From NCBI RefSeq assembly GCF_031432215.1, contig NZ_JAVKGN010000001.1, positions 1,603,421 to 1,667,420 of the forward strand: a DNA stretch of 64,000 nucleotides, written 5' to 3'. Position numbers and translations under genes: made by a program. Shown piece by piece: positions 45,631-54,546 of the stretch. The notes beneath the pieces were generated by a model. It was not told where the DNA came from. It worked only from the letters and a program-made list of their open reading frames with translations, and did not search any database. Every line of letters begins with the position of its first letter. Positions within the stretch are counted from its first letter, which is position 1. The DNA comes from Halodesulfurarchaeum sp. HSR-GB. GTDB taxonomy: Archaea; Halobacteriota; Halobacteria; Halobacteriales; Halobacteriaceae.

Positions 45631-46581
45631 TCACGTGTTTTCTATATAGATGGGGCCAAGACTGGCGGAAACCCGGCGTACAACCGCTATAACCGGCTAC
45701 ATTAGAAGTGCCAAATACTCACTCATGTGAATTGGACCGACCAGGTTTTCTGAAACTATATAATTTCGAACGTCCTGCCACTATTCCCGCAAAGCCCCCG
45801 GTGACGAGATCACCGATCCCTGTTCAGGAGCAGATTCGGGCCCCGGCAATGATATAGCAGTATGAGGTTTATTTCACGGTTCTCGATCACGCTGGTACCC
45901 GAAACCCAGCACCCAATCAGAAAGTAGCCACCGGAGAAGCCCGATTCGAACAGAACCGGCAGAATCGAGTTCAGCCGTTTCCGGCACTAGGTTTTCCAAA
46001 TGCCCGGTCGGGCGACAGTTCAGCGAGGCAAATCCTACCGGATCGGGCAGGGATTCGAAGAAGTCCGTAACGATTCACAGGAGGACCACACCATACACAT
46101 CCAACCTTGAAGTCTCAGGCATCAGACCTACCGAGAAACGGTCGAAAGGAGCCGCATGGACCCCGTCTACGGGTCATCTTGAACACGCGGATACGATGAG
46201 GTGAGAATTCGACCCTGGCCAACAAGCCAGTTCAGCGACGTCTGACCAACTGTGAACTCAGTCTTCAAACCCAGTTTCGTTTGCGGACCCAAATTTACCT
46301 GCCGAGGAGCCCGAGTCGGACACAGTAACGAAAGCCCAAATTAGATAGTTTCCTGGACAAGATCAGCTCGACTCCACAGACATGGACCGACAAGAAACGA
46401 GATGCAACTCGTTAACAATCTCTTTTGATGCAACCTCGAGTTCGATTCCATCTACATTTATATTTAGAAACTTAGAGTGCAACCGGCAAATAGACTTTAG
46501 TAATACAAATATACCATAACAACAGGCCCCATTTCTAATGCCCCCGCTCCAAATAAGATACTTTATTTTGATATCTGCAAA
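45631..46581. other. 950-base region without a supported gene
   Basis: No frame longer than a few dozen codons has haloarchaeal composition, and AT content rises towards the right end. A TATA-like ACTATATAAT near 45755-45765 has no gene downstream. A GGTGA-CGAGA-TCACC dyad lies near 45800, a perfect dyad AACGAG-ATGCAA-CTCGTT at 46396-46413, and GATGCAAC recurs at about 46401 and 46428. It lies directly before the DUF5805/recombinase pair. It may hold a recombination site or the eroded remains of older genes. Confidence 0.5.
46396..46413. repeat. Perfect inverted repeat with 6-base spacer (Xer-site-like)
   Basis: Arms AACGAG and CTCGTT are exact complements around ATGCAA. Tyrosine recombinases often bind two inverted arms about a 6-8 base spacer, but arms there are usually longer. 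It is 200 bases upstream of the recombinase operon. A related GATGCAAC plus CTCGAG stretch follows 25 bases on. Confidence 0.35.
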
Positions 46582-46588
46582 CTATAAG
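46582..46588 (+). promoter_or_regulatory. TATA box of the DUF5805/recombinase operon
   Basis: CTATAAG centred 28 bases before ATG 46613. It supports that start over the upstream ATG at 46538, which would add 25 non-haloarchaeal residues. Confidence 0.55.
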
Positions 46589-46612
46589 GGGTTGGTAGGC
46601 AAATGTCCGACC

Positions 46613-47002
46613 ATGTCCGACTCCGAGCAAGGCACCGACCGATCGGCCGTCACCACCTACGTTCCGACCTACCAAAAATCAGAGTGGGCCGACCACGCCG
46701 AGGAGCTAGGGATGACTCAATCCGAATTCGTCCGAACCATGGTTCAGGCGGGCCGTCGCGGGTTCGGCGATACCGAGCCCGATTCGACCCAATCTTCGGA
46801 CGCTAACCCCAGGGGTAACGTCCGGGAAACGGTCCTCCAAGCCCTCGGCTCGAACGGCCAACTCTCATGGGAGCAACTTCTCGAAACAGTCACCGACGAT
46901 CTAGAGTCTCAGCTCGAAACAGCCCTCATCGAGCTCCAGGAGGACGGACAGATCGGCCATCGGCCACGGGACGGAACCTACACCCTTCAGGACGAACCAT
47001 GA
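46613..47002 (+). CDS. DUF5805-family protein
   Basis: 129 residues from ATG 46613. The N-terminal core (TTYVPTYQKSEWADHAEELG then MTQSEFVRTMVQAGRRGF) has a ribbon-helix-helix-like pattern and matches DUF5805, a haloarchaeal family usually found before a tyrosine recombinase. The C-terminal half (RETVLQALGSNGQLSWEQLL, then DGQIGHRPRDGTYTL) looks like a winged helix. It is likely a DNA-binding partner or regulator of the recombinase. It overlaps the recombinase start by four bases. Confidence 0.85.
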   Translation: MSDSEQGTDRSAVTTYVPTYQKSEWADHAEELGMTQSEFVRTMVQAGRRGFGDTEPDSTQSSDANPRGNVRETVLQALGSNGQLSWEQLLETVTDDLESQLETALIELQEDGQIGHRPRDGTYTLQDEP

Positions 47003-48012
47003 GCACTGTCGAGGATCCAATCGCGTACTTCCTCGAGGATATGGCGTACCACGGCCGCTCACAACGGACGCGTGACGCCTATGAGCGGGTGTTACGACGG
47101 TTCGAGGCCAGTCTCGATGATGGGTCCGACCTCGGCTCTATCTCCCACAGAGACTGCCTCGCCTGGCTCAGCGAGCTTCGTGGGGGCACAGCCGAGAGTA
47201 CCGTCGCGAGCTACGCTTCGTATCTCCACCGATTTTATGCCTACATGAACGAGGTCGGGGTCTTCGACGAGAACCCGATGACGCTTGTGATGGAGGAACT
47301 CGACGAGCAGATCACCACCGATCCGAATCGTCGAGACATCTCTATCCCGGAGATGGAAACGTTCGTCCAGTCGGTCAAACATCCACTCGATCGAGCCCTC
47401 ATCGTGTTACTCCTCAAATCCGGTATTCGGGCCGGAGAAGCCTGTAACCTCGACCTCAGGGATATCCACATCTCCGATGCCCCAGTTCCAACAGGTCCGG
47501 TTCGTCCACAGTTAGACGGCCGCCCGGATTCGCTTTTCGTCTCCCAGAACCCCCAGCGGGGAAACGAGACGAACGGCGAGCAACGAGGATCATCAAACAA
47601 GCGAAAACGGGACACCGTCATCCCAATTGACGGCGAGCTTCGCCAGGTACTGATCGATTGGCTGGCCATCCGTCCAGATCCCCGGTCAACTGCTGAACCG
47701 CTCTTCGTGAGCACTGCGCGAAATTGGGGTCAGCGGCTCACCGGAAGCGACGTGCATCACCTCGTTACCAGCCACACCAGGGAGCAAGGCTGGTACAAAT
47801 CGGGAGCAGGCGCGGGGGAAAACGTCACCCCCCACTACTTCCGACACTTCTTCACGACACACCTCAGGGACCGCACTGGTGATCGTGGAATCGTCAAATA
47901 TCTCCGCGGAGACGTCGCGACGGACGTGATCGACACGTATACGCACAACTGGGGCGACCGCGTCCGAGAGGTCTACGAGCGAAATATCTACTCGTTGGTC
48001 GACGAATCGTGA
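46999..48012 (+). CDS. Tyrosine recombinase / XerC-D-like integrase
   Basis: 337 residues from ATG 46999. The N-terminal SAM-like core-binding domain (residues 1-95, DPIAYFLEDMAYHGRSQRT) is followed by the catalytic domain. The first Arg is in KSGIRAGEACNL near 143, the H-x-x-R box is HYFRHFFTTHL near 278, and the nucleophile Tyr lies in DTYTHNW near 313. The His-Tyr-Phe-Arg-His box is intact. It is coupled to DUF5805 by an ATGA overlap. The pair has no element around it that I can define, which fits a chromosomal Xer-type or an orphan recombinase. Confidence 0.9.
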   Translation: MSTVEDPIAYFLEDMAYHGRSQRTRDAYERVLRRFEASLDDGSDLGSISHRDCLAWLSELRGGTAESTVASYASYLHRFYAYMNEVGVFDENPMTLVMEELDEQITTDPNRRDISIPEMETFVQSVKHPLDRALIVLLLKSGIRAGEACNLDLRDIHISDAPVPTGPVRPQLDGRPDSLFVSQNPQRGNETNGEQRGSSNKRKRDTVIPIDGELRQVLIDWLAIRPDPRSTAEPLFVSTARNWGQRLTGSDVHHLVTSHTREQGWYKSGAGAGENVTPHYFRHFFTTHLRDRTGDRGIVKYLRGDVATDVIDTYTHNWGDRVREVYERNIYSLVDES

Positions 48013-48178
48013 ACAAATAAACTGTATTTCGCTATATCGAATGGGGGAATGGGGAAAACACTCAGCTCCGAGTTACAGAGTGAGAAGACCACCGCGTCCC
48101 ACCAGGATAACAAACAGTGGTGTCCAGGCAGCGAGAATCAATTGATACAAATAACCACATTCGAAACGAGCGGGTAAC

Positions 48179-48325
48179 ATGGAAGAGGGGTTGGGATTGA
48201 TCGACTGGCTCGGCCTGGTCGTCCCGTTTGTCCTGTACTTCATCATGCTCTGGGTGTGGTACGTCTGGGAGGGCAAACGCGAGAAACGACTACGTAAGGA
48301 ATTCGAGGAGGCACAGAATGGCTGA
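48179..48325 (+). CDS. Small subunit of the sodium:solute symporter
   Basis: 48 residues from ATG 48179. One hydrophobic helix (LGLVVPFVLYFIMLWVWYVW) is flanked by a charged tail (EGKREKRLRKEFEEAQNG). It overlaps the symporter start by 8 bases, and the pattern matches small partner proteins found ahead of SSS transporters. A structural or stabilising role in the membrane is inferred. Confidence 0.7.
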   Translation: MEEGLGLIDWLGLVVPFVLYFIMLWVWYVWEGKREKRLRKEFEEAQNG

Positions 48326-50000
48326 CCCGATCGCCACCGGGGCGAGTAACTACGTCCTGGTAACCTTCGCCGCGTATCTCCTCGTACTCGTCGGGATCGG
48401 GCTGTTCTCGGCGCGGTTCATGGACACGGTCGGGGATTACGTCATCGGTGGGCGCCGTGTGGGCCCAGTAGTCACCGGATTCTCGGAACGGGCCTCGGAA
48501 ATGAGCGGGTGGCTGACACTGGGAGTCCCAGCCGACGCCTACAGTAGCGGGATCATCGCCTTCCTGAACGGTCTCGGGATGATTCCCAGCGACCTGTTCG
48601 CCTGGGCGGGGATCGCAAAGCGACTTCGAAAGTACACCGAGGTCGTCGAGGCAGTGACCCTCCCAACCTTCTTCGCCACACGACTAGGCGACGAGTCGGG
48701 TGTGGTCAAGGCCGTCTCGGCGCTGGTGCTCATCATCTTCGAAGGTGGCTACGTCGGGGCCCAGATCGTCGCCGCAGGAACGTTGCTCCAGGTCCTGACG
48801 GGAATGGAGATGTGGCTGGGGGTCGTCATCGGCGGCATCATCGTCGTCGGCTACACCTTCCTCGGTGGCTACTTCGCCGTCGCCTGGTCGGATTACTTCC
48901 AGGGCGCGATCATCTTGATCGCGTTCATCGTGCTTCCAATCCTGGCATTCGCTACCTACGGCCCGCCATTTGCAGCACTGGCAGAACTCGACGGTGGGGC
49001 TTCGCTGACGAGCATCACCGGCGGTGCCAGCGGGTGGGCCGCCCTCTTTGGAATTATCTCTTATGCTGCGATCGGCCTGGGTGTTCCGGGGAACCCCCAC
49101 ATTATGGTACGGTTCATGGGCATCGACCGCATCGAAAACGTCCGGAAAGCCGCCCTGGTCGCCCAGTTGTTCATGTTCGTCGCGTATATCGGCGCGGCCC
49201 TGGTCGGGATCTACGCGCTGATACAGATCGGGGCCGGACTCGATAACCTCGACAACGCGATGCCGATGTTGACCCTGGAGCTGCTGCCCGGGGTCATGGC
49301 CGGGATCGTACTCGCGGCCGCTCTCGCAGCCATGATGTCGAGTGGCGACTCTCAACTCCTGGTCGCCACGAGCGCCGTCGTCGAGGACGTCTACCACGGC
49401 TTTATCAATCCGGAGGCGAGCCAGGAGCAGTTAGTCCGGTACTCCCGAATCGTGACCCTCGCCATTGGAGCCCTCTCGATCGTGTTCGCGTTCGTCGCCC
49501 GAGACACCCCAATCTACACGCTCGTGTTGGATTACGCCTGGGGTGGCCTGGGTGCGTCGCTTGGCCCTCTCCTAATCGCGACCCTCTGGTGGAAACGGCT
49601 CACCAAATGGGGCGCCGTCGCGAGTATGATTACGGGGACGACGACCATGATCCTCTGGACGCAGTGGACGAGTATCCTCGGCGAAGAGACCATCGCCGGG
49701 TTCTCGCCCTTCCTCGAGGGGCTGCTCACGGTCTACGGCCTGGCCCCGGCCTTTGTCCTGTCTGCACTCGTGTTGGTCGTCGTTTCACTCCTGACGACAC
49801 CGCCAGCACAGGAGAACGTGAGCCGACACTTCGCGGCCATGCGACAGCCCCTCGAAGCCTTCGTCACCGAGAACACGGACGACAATGACGGGGCCACGGC
49901 GCTCCGTCCCGACGGTGGAGCCCCTGACCCGAAAGCCATCACTGAAATGGACAACGTCCGCGGGCACGTCAAAGCCAGCGAGTACTGGTCCGACCGATGA
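48318..50000 (+). CDS. Sodium:solute symporter (SSS family, PutP-like)
   Basis: 560 residues from ATG 48318. It has about 13 hydrophobic helices. The early motif GGRRVGPVVTGFSERASEMSG and the later SSGDSQLLVATSAVVEDVYH match the family, and the latter contains sodium-site Ser/Thr residues. It would import proline, another amino acid or an organic acid with sodium. The acidic C-terminal tail (after 520) is not part of the family core. It forms a translationally coupled set with the small subunit before it and the unknown gene after it. Confidence 0.92.
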   Translation: MADPIATGASNYVLVTFAAYLLVLVGIGLFSARFMDTVGDYVIGGRRVGPVVTGFSERASEMSGWLTLGVPADAYSSGIIAFLNGLGMIPSDLFAWAGIAKRLRKYTEVVEAVTLPTFFATRLGDESGVVKAVSALVLIIFEGGYVGAQIVAAGTLLQVLTGMEMWLGVVIGGIIVVGYTFLGGYFAVAWSDYFQGAIILIAFIVLPILAFATYGPPFAALAELDGGASLTSITGGASGWAALFGIISYAAIGLGVPGNPHIMVRFMGIDRIENVRKAALVAQLFMFVAYIGAALVGIYALIQIGAGLDNLDNAMPMLTLELLPGVMAGIVLAAALAAMMSSGDSQLLVATSAVVEDVYHGFINPEASQEQLVRYSRIVTLAIGALSIVFAFVARDTPIYTLVLDYAWGGLGASLGPLLIATLWWKRLTKWGAVASMITGTTTMILWTQWTSILGEETIAGFSPFLEGLLTVYGLAPAFVLSALVLVVVSLLTTPPAQENVSRHFAAMRQPLEAFVTENTDDNDGATALRPDGGAPDPKAITEMDNVRGHVKASEYWSDR

Positions 50001-50485
50001 CTCGGGCTTCCATGAGCGGCGTTCCCGAAGAACCGATCGAACTCGAAATCGTTGAACCGAGTATCGACCGGGAAGCGGTTCAGTCAACCGGGAGCGTCGG
50101 CACCGTCGCATATCCGTACCGATTCTACCAAGGAACAGCGACCATTTCGCGGCCGCTCCTGGATGATCGCACGGAGAAGTACGTTGTCGCAGTCGACCGA
50201 TCCCGACGGCTAACGCTCCGTGCCGACACCGTCCCTGACAATATCGATCGCCGGTTCGAGGACGTACTCGTCTTGCCGAGCGAAGTAACTGAGGACCACT
50301 GTCGAGACATGGCCGAGGAGGCCGTTTTCGAGTGGGCAATGCGGTCGTCGATGCTCCACGGCAGCCCGGAAATCAGCCTCGAGGGCCCCCGAGACGTCTA
50401 CAAACTATTCTGGCTGGCCGAACGCGAGGACGGAGACGTTTTAATCGACAGTGTCGAAGGCACGGAGCGCCCGTTCGAAGACTGA
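49997..50485 (+). CDS. Hypothetical protein coupled to the symporter
   Basis: 162 residues; its ATG at 49997 overlaps the symporter stop by four bases. No family is recognised. It is soluble, acidic and mixed alpha/beta (RFYQGTATISRPLLDD, KYVVAVDRSRRLTL, EEAVFEWAMRSSML). The tight coupling suggests a role with the carrier, such as regulating it or processing its substrate. A second ATG at residue 6 (MSGVPEE) is also plausible. Confidence 0.7.
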   Translation: MTRASMSGVPEEPIELEIVEPSIDREAVQSTGSVGTVAYPYRFYQGTATISRPLLDDRTEKYVVAVDRSRRLTLRADTVPDNIDRRFEDVLVLPSEVTEDHCRDMAEEAVFEWAMRSSMLHGSPEISLEGPRDVYKLFWLAEREDGDVLIDSVEGTERPFED

Positions 50486-50522
50486 AAACCGAAGTGCGGG
50501 CCGACAACCCACCCGCAACGGC

Positions 50523-52364
50523 TCAGAGTCCCCAGAAGAGCAAAATTCCGAGCGTCGTGACGACTGCCAGAATCGCCTGCAAGGGTGCACCGACCCGGAA
50601 GAAGTCCGAAAACTCGTACCCACCCGGGCCAAACACCATGAGATTGGTCTGGTAGCCAAGCGGCGTCAAAAACGACGTACTCGCCGCGAACGTGACCGCG
50701 AGAACGAAGGAGAAGGCATTCACGCCGATAGCCAGCGCGACGTCGATCGCAATGGGTATGAGAAGCACGACCGTCGCGTTCGGGAGAATGACGTTCGTGA
50801 GCAGGGCTGCCAGCACATAGAAGAGAAGTAACACGGCGACCGGCGGCATCATGCCTGCCATCTCCGCGACGAGTTGTGCGATCCAGGCAGCACCACCCGA
50901 GTTTTCCAGCGCCATTCCAAGCGGAATCATCCCGGCCAGCAGGAAGATGACGTTCCAGGAGATGGCCTCGTAGGCTTCGTCCGGTTCGAGAACACCGGTA
51001 ACGATCATCGCCACGACACCACCAAGAGCAGCGATTGCAATAGAGAGTAACCCGAGAGCGGCCACGAGAACCACACCAACGATGATGGCCACGGCGACTG
51101 GCGCCCGGTTGGCCCGAACCTTGCCGGCAGCCGTTCCCTCGAATTTTCCCGATCCGGCAACGGCCGTCAGGGTCAGATTAGTCGTGTCCCGCAGCACATC
51201 CACGTTCCCGCTCGCCGTCCGGAAAACGAGCGTGTCCCCGCGTTCGAGAACCAGATCGTCGAACTGCTCGTGGAAGATCTCACCGCCCCGCTGCACTGCA
51301 AGGATCGTCGCCTTGTAGCGCTCCCGGGGCCCGATCGCACCCACGGCCTGGCCCACGAGATCCGACCCAGTGGGCACGCTGACCTCGACGAGCGTCCCAA
51401 TTCCGGCCGGCACGGTTCTGTCTCGGTCCGCTACGGACATCCAGGGGAGTTGCCATAGATCGAGGGCCGGTGCTGCCGCCCGGAGAGCTTCTTGGTCGGC
51501 CCGGACGATCATCACGTCACGAGCTTCCAGGACGAAATCCGGGCCTGGTGCTGCGTGGCGATCCCCGTCCCGAACCACCTCCAGAATCTGGTGATCAGAG
51601 TTTACCGGCAGGGATTCTGCGGCTTTCACAATCGTCTGTCCGACGATCGGGGATCGCTCGCGGACATAGAGCCGCGAGACGTACCGCCGAAGGTCGAAAA
51701 GGTCGATCAGATCGATCGAGGGGGCCACTCGGGCCGGAAGCAGTCGCTGCCCAATCGTCGAAAGGTAGACGATTCCGACACCCAGACCGAGCAATCCCAG
51801 GTGGGTGAACTCGAACATGGAGAACGGATGATCGATGAGGCGTGCGGAGATAGTACTCGCAAGCAGGATCGTCGAGGACCCGATCAGCGTGAGCGTTCCA
51901 CCTAACATCGCCGCATAGGAGAGGGGCAACAGCAGTTTCGACGGCGAGATTCGATACGTGTCGGCGAGGTCGGTGACCATCGGGATGAGCACGGCCACTA
52001 CTGGCGTATTGTTGACCACCCCCGCCAGCCCACCAGCGAGCAGAAGAGTCGTCTGGGTCATTCGGGACGGACTATCCTGGGCCATTCGGGAGATGAGGGC
52101 CCCAAGCCGACGGACAACCCCCGTCCGGTGGACCCCCTCACTGAGCATGTACATCGCCGCGACCGTCACCGTCGCCGTGTTGGCAAAGCCCATGAAAGCC
52201 TGCTCCGCCCCGACCCCAGTCCACGGTTCGAGAACGACCAGGGCGACGATGACCGAGAGCGCAGTCACGTCGGGTCGCATGAAATCAGTAACGAAAAACA
52301 GGATGGCGACACCCACAAGACCGAAAACGACGAGTACGTCCGTCGTGAGTGCCGGCAATGCCAT
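50523..52364 (-). CDS. SLC13/DASS-type transporter with two RCK C-domains
   Basis: 613 residues. Hydrophobic helices lie in the first 190 and from about 415 to the end. Between them are two soluble TrkA-C-like domains (about 215-300 and 320-400; SLPVNSDHQILEVVRDG, and LVEVSVPTGSDLVGQAV). The membrane part has ANTATVTVAAMYMLSEG and VVNNTPVVAVLIPMV, with a second NNTP-like element ALLTNVILPNATVVLL. The family imports dicarboxylates, sulfate or other anions with sodium. The RCK C-domains probably sense a ligand. Confidence 0.88.
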   Translation of the reverse strand: MALPALTTDVLVVFGLVGVAILFFVTDFMRPDVTALSVIVALVVLEPWTGVGAEQAFMGFANTATVTVAAMYMLSEGVHRTGVVRRLGALISRMAQDSPSRMTQTTLLLAGGLAGVVNNTPVVAVLIPMVTDLADTYRISPSKLLLPLSYAAMLGGTLTLIGSSTILLASTISARLIDHPFSMFEFTHLGLLGLGVGIVYLSTIGQRLLPARVAPSIDLIDLFDLRRYVSRLYVRERSPIVGQTIVKAAESLPVNSDHQILEVVRDGDRHAAPGPDFVLEARDVMIVRADQEALRAAAPALDLWQLPWMSVADRDRTVPAGIGTLVEVSVPTGSDLVGQAVGAIGPRERYKATILAVQRGGEIFHEQFDDLVLERGDTLVFRTASGNVDVLRDTTNLTLTAVAGSGKFEGTAAGKVRANRAPVAVAIIVGVVLVAALGLLSIAIAALGGVVAMIVTGVLEPDEAYEAISWNVIFLLAGMIPLGMALENSGGAAWIAQLVAEMAGMMPPVAVLLLFYVLAALLTNVILPNATVVLLIPIAIDVALAIGVNAFSFVLAVTFAASTSFLTPLGYQTNLMVFGPGGYEFSDFFRVGAPLQAILAVVTTLGILLFWGL

Positions 52365-52452
52365 GGGGTGATTTCTCAGGGATGGAGGATCACGTTTTCG
52401 GCCGTTCGATGGCGGTTGGGTTTATGCCACTGCCCGGCCTACCTGGACGTGG

Positions 52453-54546
52453 ATGCCAGACGCCAACGGGTTGTTCGACCCGGACCGGGTCGCCGTGGTC
52501 GGCGCGACCGACCGCGAGGGCTCGATCGGCCGTGCGATCATGGAGAACCTCGAGGAGTTCACGGGAACTGTCGTCCCGGTCAACCCCTCGCGGGAGTCCG
52601 TCCTCGGGTACCCCGTCGCCCAGGAGATCGCCGACATAACGGAACCGATCGACCTCGCAGTGGTCGTCGTCCCGCCAGACATCGCCGTCGAGGCGACGCG
52701 GGAACTCGGCGAGCACGGGGTCAAAAACGTCGTCGTGATCACGGCCGGGTTCGGTGAAGCGGGCAGCGAAGGTGCAACGCGGGAACAGGAACTCAAATCG
52801 ATCGCGGCGACCTACGACATGAACCTCGTGGGGCCGAACAGCCTCGGGGTGATGAGCACGCCGAGTCGAATGAACGCCACGTTCGGCCCATCGAACGCGC
52901 GCCCGGGAAAACTCTCCTTTATGAGCCAGTCGGGGGCGTTCATCACTGCCGTCGTCGACTGGGCAAATGACCAGGGAATCGGGTTCAAGGATGTCGTCTC
53001 GCTTGGCAACAAAGCCGTCCTCGACGAGTCCGATTTCGTCGACATCTGGGACGACGATCCCAAGACCGAGGTCATCCTCGGCTATCTGGAAGGGATCGGC
53101 GACGGCCGGGGTTTCATCGACGTGGCCCGCGAGGTGACCAAAGAGACCCCGATCGTACTGGTGAAGTCCGGTCGCACGGAAGCCGGCGCGCAGGCAGCGT
53201 CCTCACACACGGGGACAATCGCCGGTAGTGAACGGGCCTACGAAGCAGGTCTCGATCAGGCCGGGGTCCTCCGCGCGGAAAACGTTCAGGAACTCTTCGA
53301 TTACGCCCAGATCCTGGCCGGCCAACCGGTTCCCGAGGGGAACGGTGTCGCCGTGATTTCCAATGCTGGTGGGCCCGGGGTCATGACGACCGACGCCATC
53401 GGCGATTCGAACCTCGAGATGGCAAGTTTCGACCAGGAAACCCTGGAAGGGCTTCGCGAGGCCCTCCCGGAGGGGGCGAACATCTACAACCCGGTCGACG
53501 TGATCGGCGATGCGGACAACGACCGATTCGAGGCCGCCATCGACCTGGTGCTCGCCGATCGGAACGTCGATGCGGCGATCGTCGTCGCTACCCCGATCGC
53601 GGTACTGGATTACGGCCAACTCGCGACGGATATCGGTGCCCTACAGGAAAAACACGAAATTCCGGTCGCAACCGCGCTCATGGGCGGGGAACGGATCGAC
53701 GCCCCCGCTCGAACGCTCCGGGAGTCCGGGATTCCAAACTACTTCGATCCCGCCCGGGCGGTCACCAGCCTCGACGCCTTGCTGACCTACCGTGACATCA
53801 CCCGGATCGAATACGAACAGCCCCAGACCTTCGACGTGGACCGGGAACGAGTCCAGGAGATCCTCGAGACCGCCGCCCAGCGCTCGAACCGACTCGGCGT
53901 CGAAGCGATGGGGATCCTGGATGCCTACGGAATTCCCACCCCCGAGGGGAAGATCGTCGAGACACCCGAGGCCGCCCAGGAAGCCGCCGAATCGATTGCC
54001 GGAGACGTCGTCATGAAGATCGTCAGCCCGGACATTTTACACAAGTCCGACATCGGGGGTGTGAAAGTCGGCGTCAGCGAGGATGGGGTGCGCGACGCCT
54101 TCGAGGACCTGATCACGCGCGCGAAGAACTACCAGCCCGACGCGCAGATCCTGGGGGTTCAGGTCCAGGAGATGGTCGACCTGGAGACCGGAACCGAGAC
54201 GATTCTCGGCATGAACCGGGACCCGCAGTTCGGCCCCCTCCTCCTCTTCGGTCTCGGCGGGATCTTCGTCGAGGTGCTGGAGGACACGACCGTGCGGGTC
54301 GCGCCAGTGAGCGAGCGGGAGGCCACCGCGATGCTCGGCGAGATCGATTCAGCGCCCCTCCTCCGCGGGGCGCGAGGTCGCGAGCCGGTGGACGAGCCCG
54401 CACTCATCGAGAGTATCCAGCGACTCTCCCAGCTCGTGACCGACTTCCCGGCGATCCTGGAACTGGACATCAACCCGCTCGTCGCCAGCCCCGAGGGCGT
54501 ACAGGCCGTGGACAGCCGACTCACCGTGGATCCTGACAAACTATGA
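52453..54546 (+). CDS. acd: ADP-forming acetyl-CoA synthetase, alpha-beta fusion
   Basis: 697 residues. Residues 1-460 are the CoA-binding and ligase part (VVGATDREGSIG, PNSLGVM, then SHTGTIAG with the phospho-accepting His near 252). Residues 475-697 are the ATP-grasp beta part (VVMKIVSPDILHKSDIGGVKVG, MNRDPQFGPLLLFGLGG). It converts acetyl-CoA, ADP and phosphate into acetate, CoA and ATP. Both halves are joined, as in haloarchaea. The gene overlaps its downstream neighbour by four bases. Confidence 0.93.
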   Translation: MPDANGLFDPDRVAVVGATDREGSIGRAIMENLEEFTGTVVPVNPSRESVLGYPVAQEIADITEPIDLAVVVVPPDIAVEATRELGEHGVKNVVVITAGFGEAGSEGATREQELKSIAATYDMNLVGPNSLGVMSTPSRMNATFGPSNARPGKLSFMSQSGAFITAVVDWANDQGIGFKDVVSLGNKAVLDESDFVDIWDDDPKTEVILGYLEGIGDGRGFIDVAREVTKETPIVLVKSGRTEAGAQAASSHTGTIAGSERAYEAGLDQAGVLRAENVQELFDYAQILAGQPVPEGNGVAVISNAGGPGVMTTDAIGDSNLEMASFDQETLEGLREALPEGANIYNPVDVIGDADNDRFEAAIDLVLADRNVDAAIVVATPIAVLDYGQLATDIGALQEKHEIPVATALMGGERIDAPARTLRESGIPNYFDPARAVTSLDALLTYRDITRIEYEQPQTFDVDRERVQEILETAAQRSNRLGVEAMGILDAYGIPTPEGKIVETPEAAQEAAESIAGDVVMKIVSPDILHKSDIGGVKVGVSEDGVRDAFEDLITRAKNYQPDAQILGVQVQEMVDLETGTETILGMNRDPQFGPLLLFGLGGIFVEVLEDTTVRVAPVSEREATAMLGEIDSAPLLRGARGREPVDEPALIESIQRLSQLVTDFPAILELDINPLVASPEGVQAVDSRLTVDPDKL

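Noticed and set aside
45755-45765. Promoter ACTATATAAT as evidence of a gene at 45.8-46.5 kb
   Set aside because: No downstream frame has coding character in any of the six frames.
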